A DNA stretch of 6,095 bases from Bdellovibrionota bacterium (lineage in GTDB: Bacteria; Bdellovibrionota; Bacteriovoracia; Bacteriovoracales; Bacteriovoracaceae), in the NCBI GenBank assembly GCA_030836365.1, contig JAURQB010000050.1, forward strand, positions 1 to 6,095. The letters are read 5' to 3'. Positions 1 to 6,095 of this stretch are shown one piece after another. Within the stretch, counting starts at the first letter, position 1. The number at the start of each line of letters is the position of its first letter. The notes under the pieces are model-generated. The model did no database searches. It was not told where the DNA came from and saw only the letters and a program-made list of their open reading frames with translations. The position numbers and the translations under genes were made by a program.

Positions 1-1100
1 AGCTCTCTACCGGCCAAGAGCTAAGTATTAATGTCATCGAAATTTCTTCAAAAAACCCAGGGCCAATTGTTTATATCCAATCTTCCGTGCATGGGGCCGA
101 GGTGCAGGGAAATCTTGTCATCTTCAAGCTCATTGAATTTTTTAAACAAAACGAATTTAATGGAAAAATCATCCTCGTTCCAAACGCCAACCCCTATGGA
201 GGCTTACAAAAGTCTGGGCCTTACACTCAAGGCCGCTTTAACCCCGTTACGGGTAATAATTATAATCGAAATTACACAGACCTATTTTCAATTCCAGAGT
301 TCGCTGATCGCTTAAAACTTTTTATTGAAAAAAATCATCAAGATGACAAAATTAGAGAAAGTTTCAAATTATTGATAAAAGAGTGCATTGATCACTTAAT
401 TGAACAAAAGCGCCCTTACGGCCTAAATGAGGATTTTTATTTAAATATCCTCCTTCAAAAAATGGCAGCAGAAGCCGACATCTGCCTCGATTTACACACA
501 GGCCCTGTTGCGTGTGAATACCTATACTCTAACTCCTCTCAAAAAAATGAAGTTCGTAAAATGTTCCCTTTTGAGTTTGTTTTAGATATCCCAGAGGAGT
601 TTGCCGGCGCGATGGATGAGGCTTTTTTTATCAATTATACCCACGCCAACAAACACCTTTCAAAAAAAGGAGCGGCGCCACTTCAATGCTCAAGCTATAC
701 CGTTGAGCTTGGAAGCGAAGAGCTTATTTCAACTATTGAATCAAATAAATATCTAAATAAAATACTGTTCTTCCTCACGAAAAAAGGACTTCTTGCGACT
801 CCTCCGCTTAAAACACCCTTAGCTCAACCTCAAAAATATATTGAACTCAAAAGTTATAAAACCTATTACGCTCCAGTTGGTGGACATATTGAATATTTCG
901 CCGTGCCAGGAAAAAAGATTTCAACAGGCGAAACACTGGCAAGAATTTATGCTCCATCTTTTGATGAAAATGGATTTAACACTCATGACATCAAGGCCGT
1001 ATCTGAGGCGTACGTCATCAACTATCAATATACGGCAACAGTTCATGAAGGAATGGAGCTCTATCAAGTTGGTGAAAATCCAACGTATATTGATTTTTAA
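1..1100 (+). CDS. Succinylglutamate desuccinylase/aspartoacylase family zinc deacylase (5' partial)
   Basis: This is a zinc-dependent amidohydrolase of the AstE/AspA (COG3608-like, M14-related) family, which removes acyl groups from N-acyl amino acids or similar amides. The substrate cannot be told from the sequence. The reading frame is open from the left edge (first full codon at base 3), so the true start lies outside; 365 residues are visible. The GTG at 87 is an internal Val, just before the metal motif H-G-A-E (H30, E33 counting from base 3). An N-R pair follows at 88-89, in the place of the family's substrate-binding N-R. The second zinc ligand lies in D-L-H-T-G (H165), and the likely catalytic Glu in V-E-L-G (E235). 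Residues about 285-322 (Y-A-P-V-G-G, then P-G-K-K-I-S-T-G) form the small biotinyl/lipoyl-like barrel common at the C-terminus of this family. The stretch between N-R and D-L-H-T-G, about 74 residues and largely helical in character, is longer than I expect for the family. All key residues are present, so the enzyme is probably active. No signal peptide can be judged. Confidence 0.9.
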   Translation, partial: LSTGQELSINVIEISSKNPGPIVYIQSSVHGAEVQGNLVIFKLIEFFKQNEFNGKIILVPNANPYGGLQKSGPYTQGRFNPVTGNNYNRNYTDLFSIPEFADRLKLFIEKNHQDDKIRESFKLLIKECIDHLIEQKRPYGLNEDFYLNILLQKMAAEADICLDLHTGPVACEYLYSNSSQKNEVRKMFPFEFVLDIPEEFAGAMDEAFFINYTHANKHLSKKGAAPLQCSSYTVELGSEELISTIESNKYLNKILFFLTKKGLLATPPLKTPLAQPQKYIELKSYKTYYAPVGGHIEYFAVPGKKISTGETLARIYAPSFDENGFNTHDIKAVSEAYVINYQYTATVHEGMELYQVGENPTYIDF

Positions 1101-1136
1101 TATTCACTCCAGAATTTGAGAAAAATCATCACTACT

Positions 1137-1161
1137 ATCTTTTATAGACAATAGAAAAGAT
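1137..1161. repeat. Perfect 7-bp inverted repeat (hairpin)
   Basis: ATCTTTT at 1137-1143 pairs exactly with AAAAGAT at 1155-1161. After one mismatch, two further base pairs extend the stem inward (TA/TA), leaving a 5-base GACAA loop. It lies 36 bases past the deacylase stop. No T-run follows on the + strand, so it is a poor intrinsic terminator. It could be a weak processing or stop hairpin, or an operator-like palindrome upstream of the next gene. Confidence 0.4.
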
Positions 1162-1198
1162 GCACCCTAAAATTTGACTCAACATCTATACTTTTAAA

Positions 1199-1204
1199 AG
1201 GTGA
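1199..1204 (+). promoter_or_regulatory. Ribosome binding site that decides the TTG start at 1210
   Basis: AGGTGA, preceded by AAA, matches the 3' part of the ideal Shine-Dalgarno sequence and ends 5 bases before TTG at 1210. The in-frame GTG at 1201 lies inside this site and has no spaced ribosome binding site of its own. TTG at 1210 is therefore the better start. Confidence 0.65.
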
Positions 1205-1209
1205 TTGTT

Positions 1210-3084
1210 TTGACAGATTTAAGAAGTAAAACCTTTGTTCCATTTTTTTTCACGATGGGGCTAGGCGCTTTCAATGATAATTTATTTAAAAGTGCGATCG
1301 CTATTTTTCTGACCTACAATTTACCTAAAAGTGAGGCAAACTTCCTTGTTCAACTCTCTGCGGGACTATTTATTCTTCCCTTCTTTTTAGTATCAGGAAT
1401 TAGCGGACAGATTTGTGACAAATATGAAAAGTCCTCCCTCATGAAAAAAATTAAAATAATGGAAATAGTTATTATGAGTGTAGGCGCTTACGGTTTTATA
1501 AAAGCAGATATAAATGTACTTTTGACCACACTTTTTTTTATGGGTGCCCAATCGACTTTATTTGGGCCGGTCAAATACAGTATTCTACCACAACACCTGA
1601 CTGGTAAGTTTTTATTAAAGGGAAATGCTTACACCAGTATGGGAACATTTATCTTCATCTTAATGGGGACTATTTTAGGTGGCATCCTTGTTTCAAAAGA
1701 AGTTACACTAAATTTTAAGTATTTTGCCATATCTTTTGCGATTATCTTTTTTGCCATAGCAGGTTTTTTCTCCAGTATATTTATTCCTGAAGCTACTGCA
1801 GCAAACCCTAAGCAAGAGATTGGCTACAATATATTTAAACAAACCTACAAAACTCTAAAACTTGCTCACTTTAGCAAACAAACACGAGAATCAATTTATG
1901 GCATCAGCTGGTTTTGGTTTTTTGGCTTCTTTTTCATGGCCTCACTCCCCATTTTTTGTCGTGATATCATTAAGGGCAGCGAAATAATCGCCACTATCTA
2001 TCTCGCTTTAATTTCAATTGGAATGGGTACAGGCTCAATCATCGGAAACTCCCTAACGAAGGGAAATCTTCGAATGGGTATCGTTGGTATATCTGGTGTT
2101 TTGTTGAGTGTTTTTGCCATCCTATTTTCAACTATTAACAGCACAAATGGATCAACTCTAAAAAATCTAAATGACCTAATCCTTCAATCAAACTTTATCC
2201 TCTCCTCAACTTATCTTTTATTTGTTGGTATTTTTGGTGGTTTATTAATCGTCCCTCTCTATACCCAATTACAAATTTCTGTTCCCGATCAAGACCGCTC
2301 AAAATTTATTGCTAGCAACAACATCATGAATGCACTTTTCATGGTTCTTGCTGCGATTTTTTCGATGATTCTTCTCAGATTTAATTTAAAGATTAATCAA
2401 ATTTTCATCATTGTGGGCCTGTTAAATGGTTTTTATTTTCTGGCGTATATATACCGAAACCCACGTGACTTTTACTTAAGTTTTTTTGATCTTTTAATAA
2501 GGAGTATCTACAAAGTTGAAATTGAAGGAATAGAGAATCTAAAACAGAAAGGCCCGTCAATATTAGCGGCAAATCATATCTCCTTTATTGATCCACTTCT
2601 TCTTTGCGTAGTAGCAAATAGAGCTCCTATTTTTATCATGGACCAAGCTTATTTTGATTTAAAGCTCCTTCAATGGTTTTATACTTCAGCTCAAGCAATA
2701 CCAATTACCCCAAAAAAAATATGTCCCGATGGCCTAGAAAAAGCAATAAACGCCACCATTGAGCAGCTTCGCCGAGATGAAATGATTGCCATATTCCCTG
2801 AAGGATTCATCACAAAAACAGGGGAAATTATCCAATTCAAAGATGGAATAAAAAGACTTGGCGAAGCTGTTCCAGAATTAACGCTGTATCCCGTTGCGAT
2901 AAGTGGAATGTGGGGAAGTTGGTTTTCGCGACATATTGACGGCAAGGCAATGAATGGCCTCCCAAGAAGAAGGTCTTTTCGCACAAAAATAAAAATTTCT
3001 GTTGGAAAGCCCATCAAAGGGCCAGACATAATCCCGGAGAAAGTGCAAGATGAGGTCGAAAAACTAAGAGGCGACAGACTTTGA
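1210..3084 (+). CDS. LplT-like MFS lysophospholipid flippase fused to PlsC-type acyltransferase
   Basis: The protein (624 aa from TTG at 1210; 627 from GTG at 1201) probably flips lysophospholipids across the inner membrane and re-acylates them on the cytoplasmic side. Residues about 10-420 hold twelve hydrophobic segments of an MFS transporter. They start with the LplT/Aas signature G-A-F-N-D-N-L-F-K (residues 19-27) and end with the N-N-I-M-N-A-L-F-M type helix seen in this family. From about residue 430 an LPLAT/PlsC domain follows: H-x4-D (H456, D461), a motif II region around 475-485, F-P-E-G (529-532) and Y-P-V-A-I-S-G with W-G-S-W-F-S-R after it, very like Aas. E. coli splits the functions into LplT (397 aa) and Aas (719 aa, acyltransferase plus acyl-ACP ligase). 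Here the C-terminal AMP-binding ligase domain is absent: the frame stops right after the acyltransferase and no such gene follows. The acyl donor must then come from elsewhere (acyl-ACP or acyl-CoA). The stop overlaps the start of the next gene. Confidence 0.92.
   Translation: MTDLRSKTFVPFFFTMGLGAFNDNLFKSAIAIFLTYNLPKSEANFLVQLSAGLFILPFFLVSGISGQICDKYEKSSLMKKIKIMEIVIMSVGAYGFIKADINVLLTTLFFMGAQSTLFGPVKYSILPQHLTGKFLLKGNAYTSMGTFIFILMGTILGGILVSKEVTLNFKYFAISFAIIFFAIAGFFSSIFIPEATAANPKQEIGYNIFKQTYKTLKLAHFSKQTRESIYGISWFWFFGFFFMASLPIFCRDIIKGSEIIATIYLALISIGMGTGSIIGNSLTKGNLRMGIVGISGVLLSVFAILFSTINSTNGSTLKNLNDLILQSNFILSSTYLLFVGIFGGLLIVPLYTQLQISVPDQDRSKFIASNNIMNALFMVLAAIFSMILLRFNLKINQIFIIVGLLNGFYFLAYIYRNPRDFYLSFFDLLIRSIYKVEIEGIENLKQKGPSILAANHISFIDPLLLCVVANRAPIFIMDQAYFDLKLLQWFYTSAQAIPITPKKICPDGLEKAINATIEQLRRDEMIAIFPEGFITKTGEIIQFKDGIKRLGEAVPELTLYPVAISGMWGSWFSRHIDGKAMNGLPRRRSFRTKIKISVGKPIKGPDIIPEKVQDEVEKLRGDRL
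3066..3071 (+). promoter_or_regulatory. Ribosome binding site for the phosphodiesterase gene
   Basis: AAGAGG lies within the last codons of the upstream gene, 9 bases before TTG at 3081. It supports this TTG start, which also gives a complete signal peptide. No other start upstream of the signal peptide looks as good. Confidence 0.5.
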
Positions 3085-3896
3085 GAACCGTAACTTTATT
3101 GCTGACAATTATACCTTTTTTTAGCCACCTATATGCAAAAGAGATCACAACTAAATGTATTGCGCATAGAGGCAATAATAAATATCACCTGGAAAACTCA
3201 ATCTCATCTGTCAAATCAGCTGCAGCAGTTGAGTCCGATGGCGTTGAAATAGATGTTCGTCACACTAAGGATGGCCACGCTATATTAATGCATGACTCAA
3301 CCCTATCACGAGTAGCAAAAAGCAGACCTGGAAAAACGTGTCCACTAGAGGAAAAAGTTAAAAACTTAAACATTATCGATATCAGAACCAATTGCCTGTT
3401 AAAAAATAATGAAAATATTCCCTTATTGATTGAAGCATTAGAGTCAATAAGCCTCAGCTCAATCGACTGGTTTATTGAGCTCAAGGACTCACCAAACCAG
3501 AACACCATCGAAATTATCAACTCCTATATTCCAGAATTCCAATCAAAAAAAATTATTAGTTTTCGTCGTAAAATTTTAAAAAAAACAAAAGCATTTTTCA
3601 AAAAAATAGAGAATATGAGCAGTATCGAGTTATTTAAGCTTTACAGATTTTATTGGTTTCACCAAAAAGAATTTCATGCAGATGTCAAATTCACCAAATT
3701 TAACTTGAAAAAACTTTTAAATAATAAAGAAAAGGTAAAAAAGGCAATTTGGACGATTGACGGTAGTAAAAAATTAGAGCGTGCTCTTAAACTTAATGTC
3801 GACTATGTAACAACTAATGATCCCGAGCTTTGTTTATTCCTTAAAGGCAGAATAAACAAAATCCTTAGAGCGGATAATTACCTCTCCACTATCTAG
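3081..3896 (+). CDS. Secreted glycerophosphodiester phosphodiesterase (GDPD family)
   Basis: The enzyme hydrolyses glycerophosphodiesters (deacylated phospholipids) to glycerol-3-phosphate and an alcohol, here probably in the periplasm. The 271-aa protein begins with a signal peptide: a hydrophobic stretch at residues 5-15 and likely cleavage after L-Y-A (A19/K20). The GDPD core follows: A-H-R-G (catalytic H29, R30), E38-N39, the metal site E56-I-D58, K-D-G, then H71-D72 (second catalytic His). C87 and C105 flank the loop before I-P-L-L-I-E, where many exported GDPDs carry a disulfide pair. The third metal ligand is E133 in I-E-L-K. The C-terminal W-T-I-D (W224) and T-T-N-D-P (244-248) match the barrel's last strands. 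Length is normal and all key residues are present. The start is TTG in a TTGA overlap with the upstream stop, so the two genes are probably co-transcribed and translationally coupled. The last 20 codons overlap the opposing gene but lie past the conserved domain. A lysophospholipase-D activity is an alternative within the same family. Confidence 0.93.
   Translation: MRTVTLLLTIIPFFSHLYAKEITTKCIAHRGNNKYHLENSISSVKSAAAVESDGVEIDVRHTKDGHAILMHDSTLSRVAKSRPGKTCPLEEKVKNLNIIDIRTNCLLKNNENIPLLIEALESISLSSIDWFIELKDSPNQNTIEIINSYIPEFQSKKIISFRRKILKKTKAFFKKIENMSSIELFKLYRFYWFHQKEFHADVKFTKFNLKKLLNNKEKVKKAIWTIDGSKKLERALKLNVDYVTTNDPELCLFLKGRINKILRADNYLSTI
3768..3790 (-). terminator. Probable intrinsic terminator of the - strand operon, inside the opposing gene
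   Basis: Read on the - strand, the sequence is TTAAGAG-CACG-CTCTAA followed by six T. The stem has four pairs (AGAG/CTCT) plus two A-T pairs beyond a bulged A, closing on a 4-base loop; a C-G pair could tighten it further. It begins 43 bases after the lipoprotein stop. The stem is short and only moderately GC-rich, so strength is uncertain. It lies entirely within the phosphodiesterase coding sequence. Confidence 0.5.
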
Positions 3897-4301
3897 AATA
3901 TCTAATTTTTTTTCTATTATTGCGCCCCCACGATAGGTGAAAACCCCATATATCTCATGCTTGAGGCTACTGACGGGAAGTCTTATTCTATTTCGTGGCA
4001 AATGCATAACCCCTTTTAAACTTCCCTTATAAATAACTCTACCACCCGGCATTTCATAAACGGAAATCATCACATTTCCATGGAGGCTTTCTTCAAGCTT
4101 CCCAAGCACGACGAGATCAACTGTATCTCGTATATCCATAATATTTGGAAGGGCTTTCATCACCGTCTCAAATGATTGTTGTCGTTTTCTCTCTGAAAAA
4201 GAATCATTAAGAACCTGCTTATTCCCCGTTTCCGGCTGTTTAATACAAGACAAAAACAAAGAATTAAAACCAATAATTAAAATCATTAATCGAATAAGCA
4301 T
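3834..4301 (-). CDS. Small putative lipoprotein of unknown function
   Basis: I do not recognise this 155-aa protein. Its N-terminus is one Arg and a hydrophobic stretch ending in S-L-F-L-S-C, so C19 is a probable lipidation site. The lipobox is atypical (Phe at -3, Leu at -2). The residue after Cys is Ile rather than Asp, which by the E. coli rule would send it to the outer membrane. A polar, charged linker (about 20-45) leads to a part rich in alternating hydrophobic residues and short turns (about 58-155) that looks like a beta-sandwich. The ATG is supported by GGAG at 4312-4315, 10 bases upstream. The in-frame ATG five codons later has no such site. The gene starts 16 bases before the upstream surface-protein gene ends, so they form one operon. 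Its tail overlaps the 3' end of the phosphodiesterase gene by 63 bp. A role in anchoring or secreting its operon partner is conceivable but not shown. Confidence 0.75.
   Translation of the reverse strand: MLIRLMILIIGFNSLFLSCIKQPETGNKQVLNDSFSERKRQQSFETVMKALPNIMDIRDTVDLVVLGKLEESLHGNVMISVYEMPGGRVIYKGSLKGVMHLPRNRIRLPVSSLKHEIYGVFTYRGGAIIEKKLDILDSGEVIIRSKDFVYSAFKE
4111..4131. repeat. Perfect 7-bp inverted repeat within the lipoprotein gene
   Basis: ACGAGAT at 4111-4117 and ATCTCGT at 4125-4131 are exact reverse complements around a 7-base loop. It lies in coding sequence and has no T-run on either side. It may be chance. Confidence 0.3.
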
Positions 4302-6095
4302 TTTAATATCACTCCATCATCTTCAATAGGCCCATTTAATGAGTTTAGTCTTCGCCTATTTCCAAAAATGTCTTTTCTAAAATAATATAATTGGGAGTAA
4401 GGGTCATCATCACTCATATTTAAGAAACTCTCATCCGCAAATTTTTTACCAATCAATGCGTTGAATGTAATTTCACTTCCCGTTTTATCGATGGGATATT
4501 TTTTATAAAACACATAATCACTTGACGGCACTTCTTGAAAAGCACAGTCGTTACCAGTATAAAAGCTTAAAACATCCTCAAAACCTGTAAATTTAAGGGT
4601 ATTATTTTCAGAATATGTTTTTCCAGTGTCTCCGTTACTATAATCTAAAAATTGAACAACATGATTGTCATAAAAACTTTTCAGAGGACTTATAAAGCTA
4701 AGTTTATTAATTCTTGATTCATAATTAAGAGGACGCTGACCAGAAAGTAATGTGTTATTGCTAGCTAAATTTGTTAGATCATAACGAGCCACTGTACTTT
4801 CTTCAGGTTCATTAAAAAACTCTCGAGGATTATCTGGCATGTAAAATTTTTCAGGTTTATATTGCATAAAAAACTTATCTGGGAAATGAAGCACATTCCT
4901 TTCAAATACGTGCCTTCCATAAAAAGGGCCTGTGAAAAAGTATCGATGATCAGAAGAGTCTTTAAATAAACAGCATTTTTCAAACTCATCATCAAGGTAA
5001 AAGAAATTTCCCAGCCAATAATTTCGCCAATAAGAATTTTTTAAATACAATTGAGAGTTATAAAAAATATTATTAAATACCGCCCCAACGTAGTCCCCCT
5101 CCCCATTCCCAGACGTGGCCAACCCGCTTCGATTAAATAAATTAGCCTCTACGCGTAATCCCGCTTCTTGACCACCATCAACATGATCTCCCTTTAGCTC
5201 ATTTTCAATATTGATAGCGACTCCTGGAGAGCAATCTAAATCATGTGTGAATTTATTTCTAAAGATAAGTCCATTAATGTTTTTAAAATCTAGCAATGCA
5301 TCTTCACTATCAGGCGTCTTTGAGCAATAAGTATTAAACGTGGAATTGGTAAGGGTAGTTAGTTTATTTTCGCATCCTCGCGGTGAGCAAAATCCTTGCA
5401 CGCATTTATAATCAGCGCCTTCTCCACATTTCTGAGCAAATCGATCTTCCTCAATTTCAAAATTGCTAGAACATGCCTCTGTACAATAAAAGAATGTTGG
5501 ATGACATGTATCTGACTTGCAATCAGTATTATCAGTGCATGATTGATAAAGTTCACAACTACCACTACCTTCACAACTTTTAATTTTTGAAGAAGCTAGA
5601 TAATAACATTGTTTCAAATATGAATAATCTCCCACGTCAAGATGCCCTACTCCAACATCTACCTTATCGGCGACAGGATCATTAAATAATACAAAATCCT
5701 CTTTAGTTAAAAAGTTTTTGATATTATTAAATGAGTAATCTTTTCCTGAGTAATCATCCAACGAAACACCTAGAGAATAATAAGGAAAAATTAAATCACC
5801 TACACCGAACATCTTAATATTTTCCGTATAATCATTAATGGGGTCTTGGTAAACTCGGTCCAGAGAGCCTCCCACACTTAGGAATATCTCATTTTCAAAA
5901 ATGAGCGGAAATGGATTATCTCCTTGATAAACAAGCTTGGAGCCGCCGTTGTCAAAATTGAAAACTGTATTTTGAGAGCTTAGCACCTTCTCTAATTCAA
6001 GAGCATAAGGTTTTTTATTTCCACTTAGGACATCCTCGTAGAGCACATCAAAGCTGCGATTATTATTAAAGTATATTCCATCAATTTCTTGATAA
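4286..6095 (-). CDS. Probable secreted surface protein with Cys-rich module and beta-helix-like repeats (5' partial)
   Basis: The frame is open to the right edge, so start and any signal peptide lie outside; 602 residues are visible (residue 1 = codon 6092-6094). The GTG at 6046 is just an internal Val. I cannot name a function. Residues about 163-241 hold twelve cysteines, including a run spaced C-x5-C-x5-C-x5-C-x4-C-x6-C-x3-C with the D-C-x4-C type pattern of disulfide-rich extracellular modules. Residues about 250-410 are rich in Asn and aromatics and show a recurring N-x-F/L unit (F-R-N-K-F, E-A-N-L-F, F-N-N-I-F, L-G-N-F-F, E-R-N-V-L), as expected for turns of a right-handed parallel beta-helix. 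Near the end, D-I-F-G-N-R-R (575-581) matches the D-x-x-G-x-x-R motif that closes many pectate-lyase-like surface proteins, but the usual I-G-A-Y-E after it is missing. These traits suggest an exported, disulfide-bonded protein, probably binding or degrading a polymer or acting as an adhesin. The gene is co-directional with, and overlaps, the lipoprotein gene. Confidence 0.78.
   Translation of the reverse strand, partial: YQEIDGIYFNNNRSFDVLYEDVLSGNKKPYALELEKVLSSQNTVFNFDNGGSKLVYQGDNPFPLIFENEIFLSVGGSLDRVYQDPINDYTENIKMFGVGDLIFPYYSLGVSLDDYSGKDYSFNNIKNFLTKEDFVLFNDPVADKVDVGVGHLDVGDYSYLKQCYYLASSKIKSCEGSGSCELYQSCTDNTDCKSDTCHPTFFYCTEACSSNFEIEEDRFAQKCGEGADYKCVQGFCSPRGCENKLTTLTNSTFNTYCSKTPDSEDALLDFKNINGLIFRNKFTHDLDCSPGVAINIENELKGDHVDGGQEAGLRVEANLFNRSGLATSGNGEGDYVGAVFNNIFYNSQLYLKNSYWRNYWLGNFFYLDDEFEKCCLFKDSSDHRYFFTGPFYGRHVFERNVLHFPDKFFMQYKPEKFYMPDNPREFFNEPEESTVARYDLTNLASNNTLLSGQRPLNYESRINKLSFISPLKSFYDNHVVQFLDYSNGDTGKTYSENNTLKFTGFEDVLSFYTGNDCAFQEVPSSDYVFYKKYPIDKTGSEITFNALIGKKFADESFLNMSDDDPYSQLYYFRKDIFGNRRRLNSLNGPIEDDGVILKCLFD
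4312..4315 (-). promoter_or_regulatory. Ribosome binding site for the lipoprotein gene
   Basis: GGAG on the - strand lies inside the last codons of the upstream gene, 10 bases before ATG at 4301. The spacing is a little long. Its place within the overlapping upstream gene fits translational coupling. Confidence 0.4.

Larger units (their letters stand above)
1101..1209. other. Intergenic gap between deacylase and flippase-acyltransferase genes
   Basis: This short AT-rich spacer holds one perfect inverted repeat (1137-1161) and the ribosome binding site of the next gene. A TATACT hexamer at 1187-1192 could act as a -10 element, but it has no matching -35 box at normal distance. No open frame of useful length is seen. 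The gap suggests that the deacylase gene is not tightly coupled to the next unit. Confidence 0.6.

Noticed and set aside
87..1100. GTG at 87 as the start of the deacylase
   Set aside because: The frame is open to the left edge and encodes a beta-strand plus the residue just before the H-G-A-E zinc motif. Starting at 87 would remove essential parts of the fold.
1174..1192. TTGACT (1174-1179) and TATACT (1187-1192) as a sigma-70 promoter
   Set aside because: The two boxes are only 7 bases apart instead of about 17, so they cannot work together. TATACT alone has no good -35 partner, and a start from it would leave almost no leader before the ribosome binding site.
2691..3029. A - strand gene antisense to the acyltransferase domain
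   Set aside because: It lies fully opposite strongly conserved PlsC motifs and its translation shows no domain, so it is a shadow frame.
3894..3913. T8 run after a TAGA-ATA-TCTA stem as a + strand terminator of the phosphodiesterase gene
   Set aside because: The stem has only four A/T-rich pairs and a 3-base loop, too weak to support a terminator call. The T-run may still contribute to stopping, but I cannot support a terminator.
5359..5574. A small separate - strand gene opposite the Cys-rich region
   Set aside because: It is a shifted frame inside the large surface-protein gene, with no ribosome binding site or recognisable domain.
4286..6046. GTG at 6046 as the start of the surface protein
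   Set aside because: The frame stays open to the right edge. No signal peptide follows the GTG, which an exported Cys-rich protein would need.
1..6095. Defence system, CRISPR array, retron, or mobile element
   Set aside because: I looked for direct repeats, reverse transcriptase or nuclease motifs, transposase motifs and tRNA-like folds and saw none. The genes present belong to envelope and metabolic families.

Overview
The window is an AT-rich, gene-dense piece of a bacterial chromosome with five protein-coding genes. Three lie on the + strand in the left two-thirds. Two lie on the - strand in the right third and converge on them. Both outer genes run off the window: the first lacks its N-terminus and the last lacks its 5' end. 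No rRNA, tRNA, CRISPR array, transposase or phage gene is visible. The low GC, the export signals on a periplasmic enzyme and a putative lipoprotein, and the combination of an LplT-PlsC type fusion with a Cys-rich beta-helix surface protein fit a Gram-negative bacterium. My best guess is the Bdellovibrionota/Bacteriovoracales or a similar former deltaproteobacterial group; this is an impression, not a demonstrated placement.

Left part (1-1100): a zinc-dependent deacylase of the succinylglutamate desuccinylase/aspartoacylase family (COG3608-like). A 109-base gap that contains a perfect 7-bp inverted repeat separates it from the next unit.

Middle (1210-3896): a two-gene phospholipid unit. The first gene fuses a 12-helix LplT-like lysophospholipid flippase to a PlsC-type acyltransferase. 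It resembles the Aas system but has no acyl-ACP ligase domain. Its stop codon overlaps the TTG start of a secreted glycerophosphodiester phosphodiesterase. Together they suggest import and re-acylation of lysophospholipids plus breakdown of glycerophosphodiesters in the periplasm.

Right part (6095-3834, - strand): a large probable cell-surface protein with a 12-cysteine module, Asn-rich beta-helix-like repeats and a C-terminal D-I-F-G-N-x-R motif. A short putative lipoprotein follows and overlaps it by 16 bases. The lipoprotein gene ends inside the 3' end of the phosphodiesterase gene (63-bp convergent overlap). A likely intrinsic terminator for the - strand transcript sits still deeper in the phosphodiesterase coding sequence.

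Most of the window is recognisable housekeeping or envelope biology. The least explained part is the surface protein/lipoprotein pair, for which I cannot name a function.
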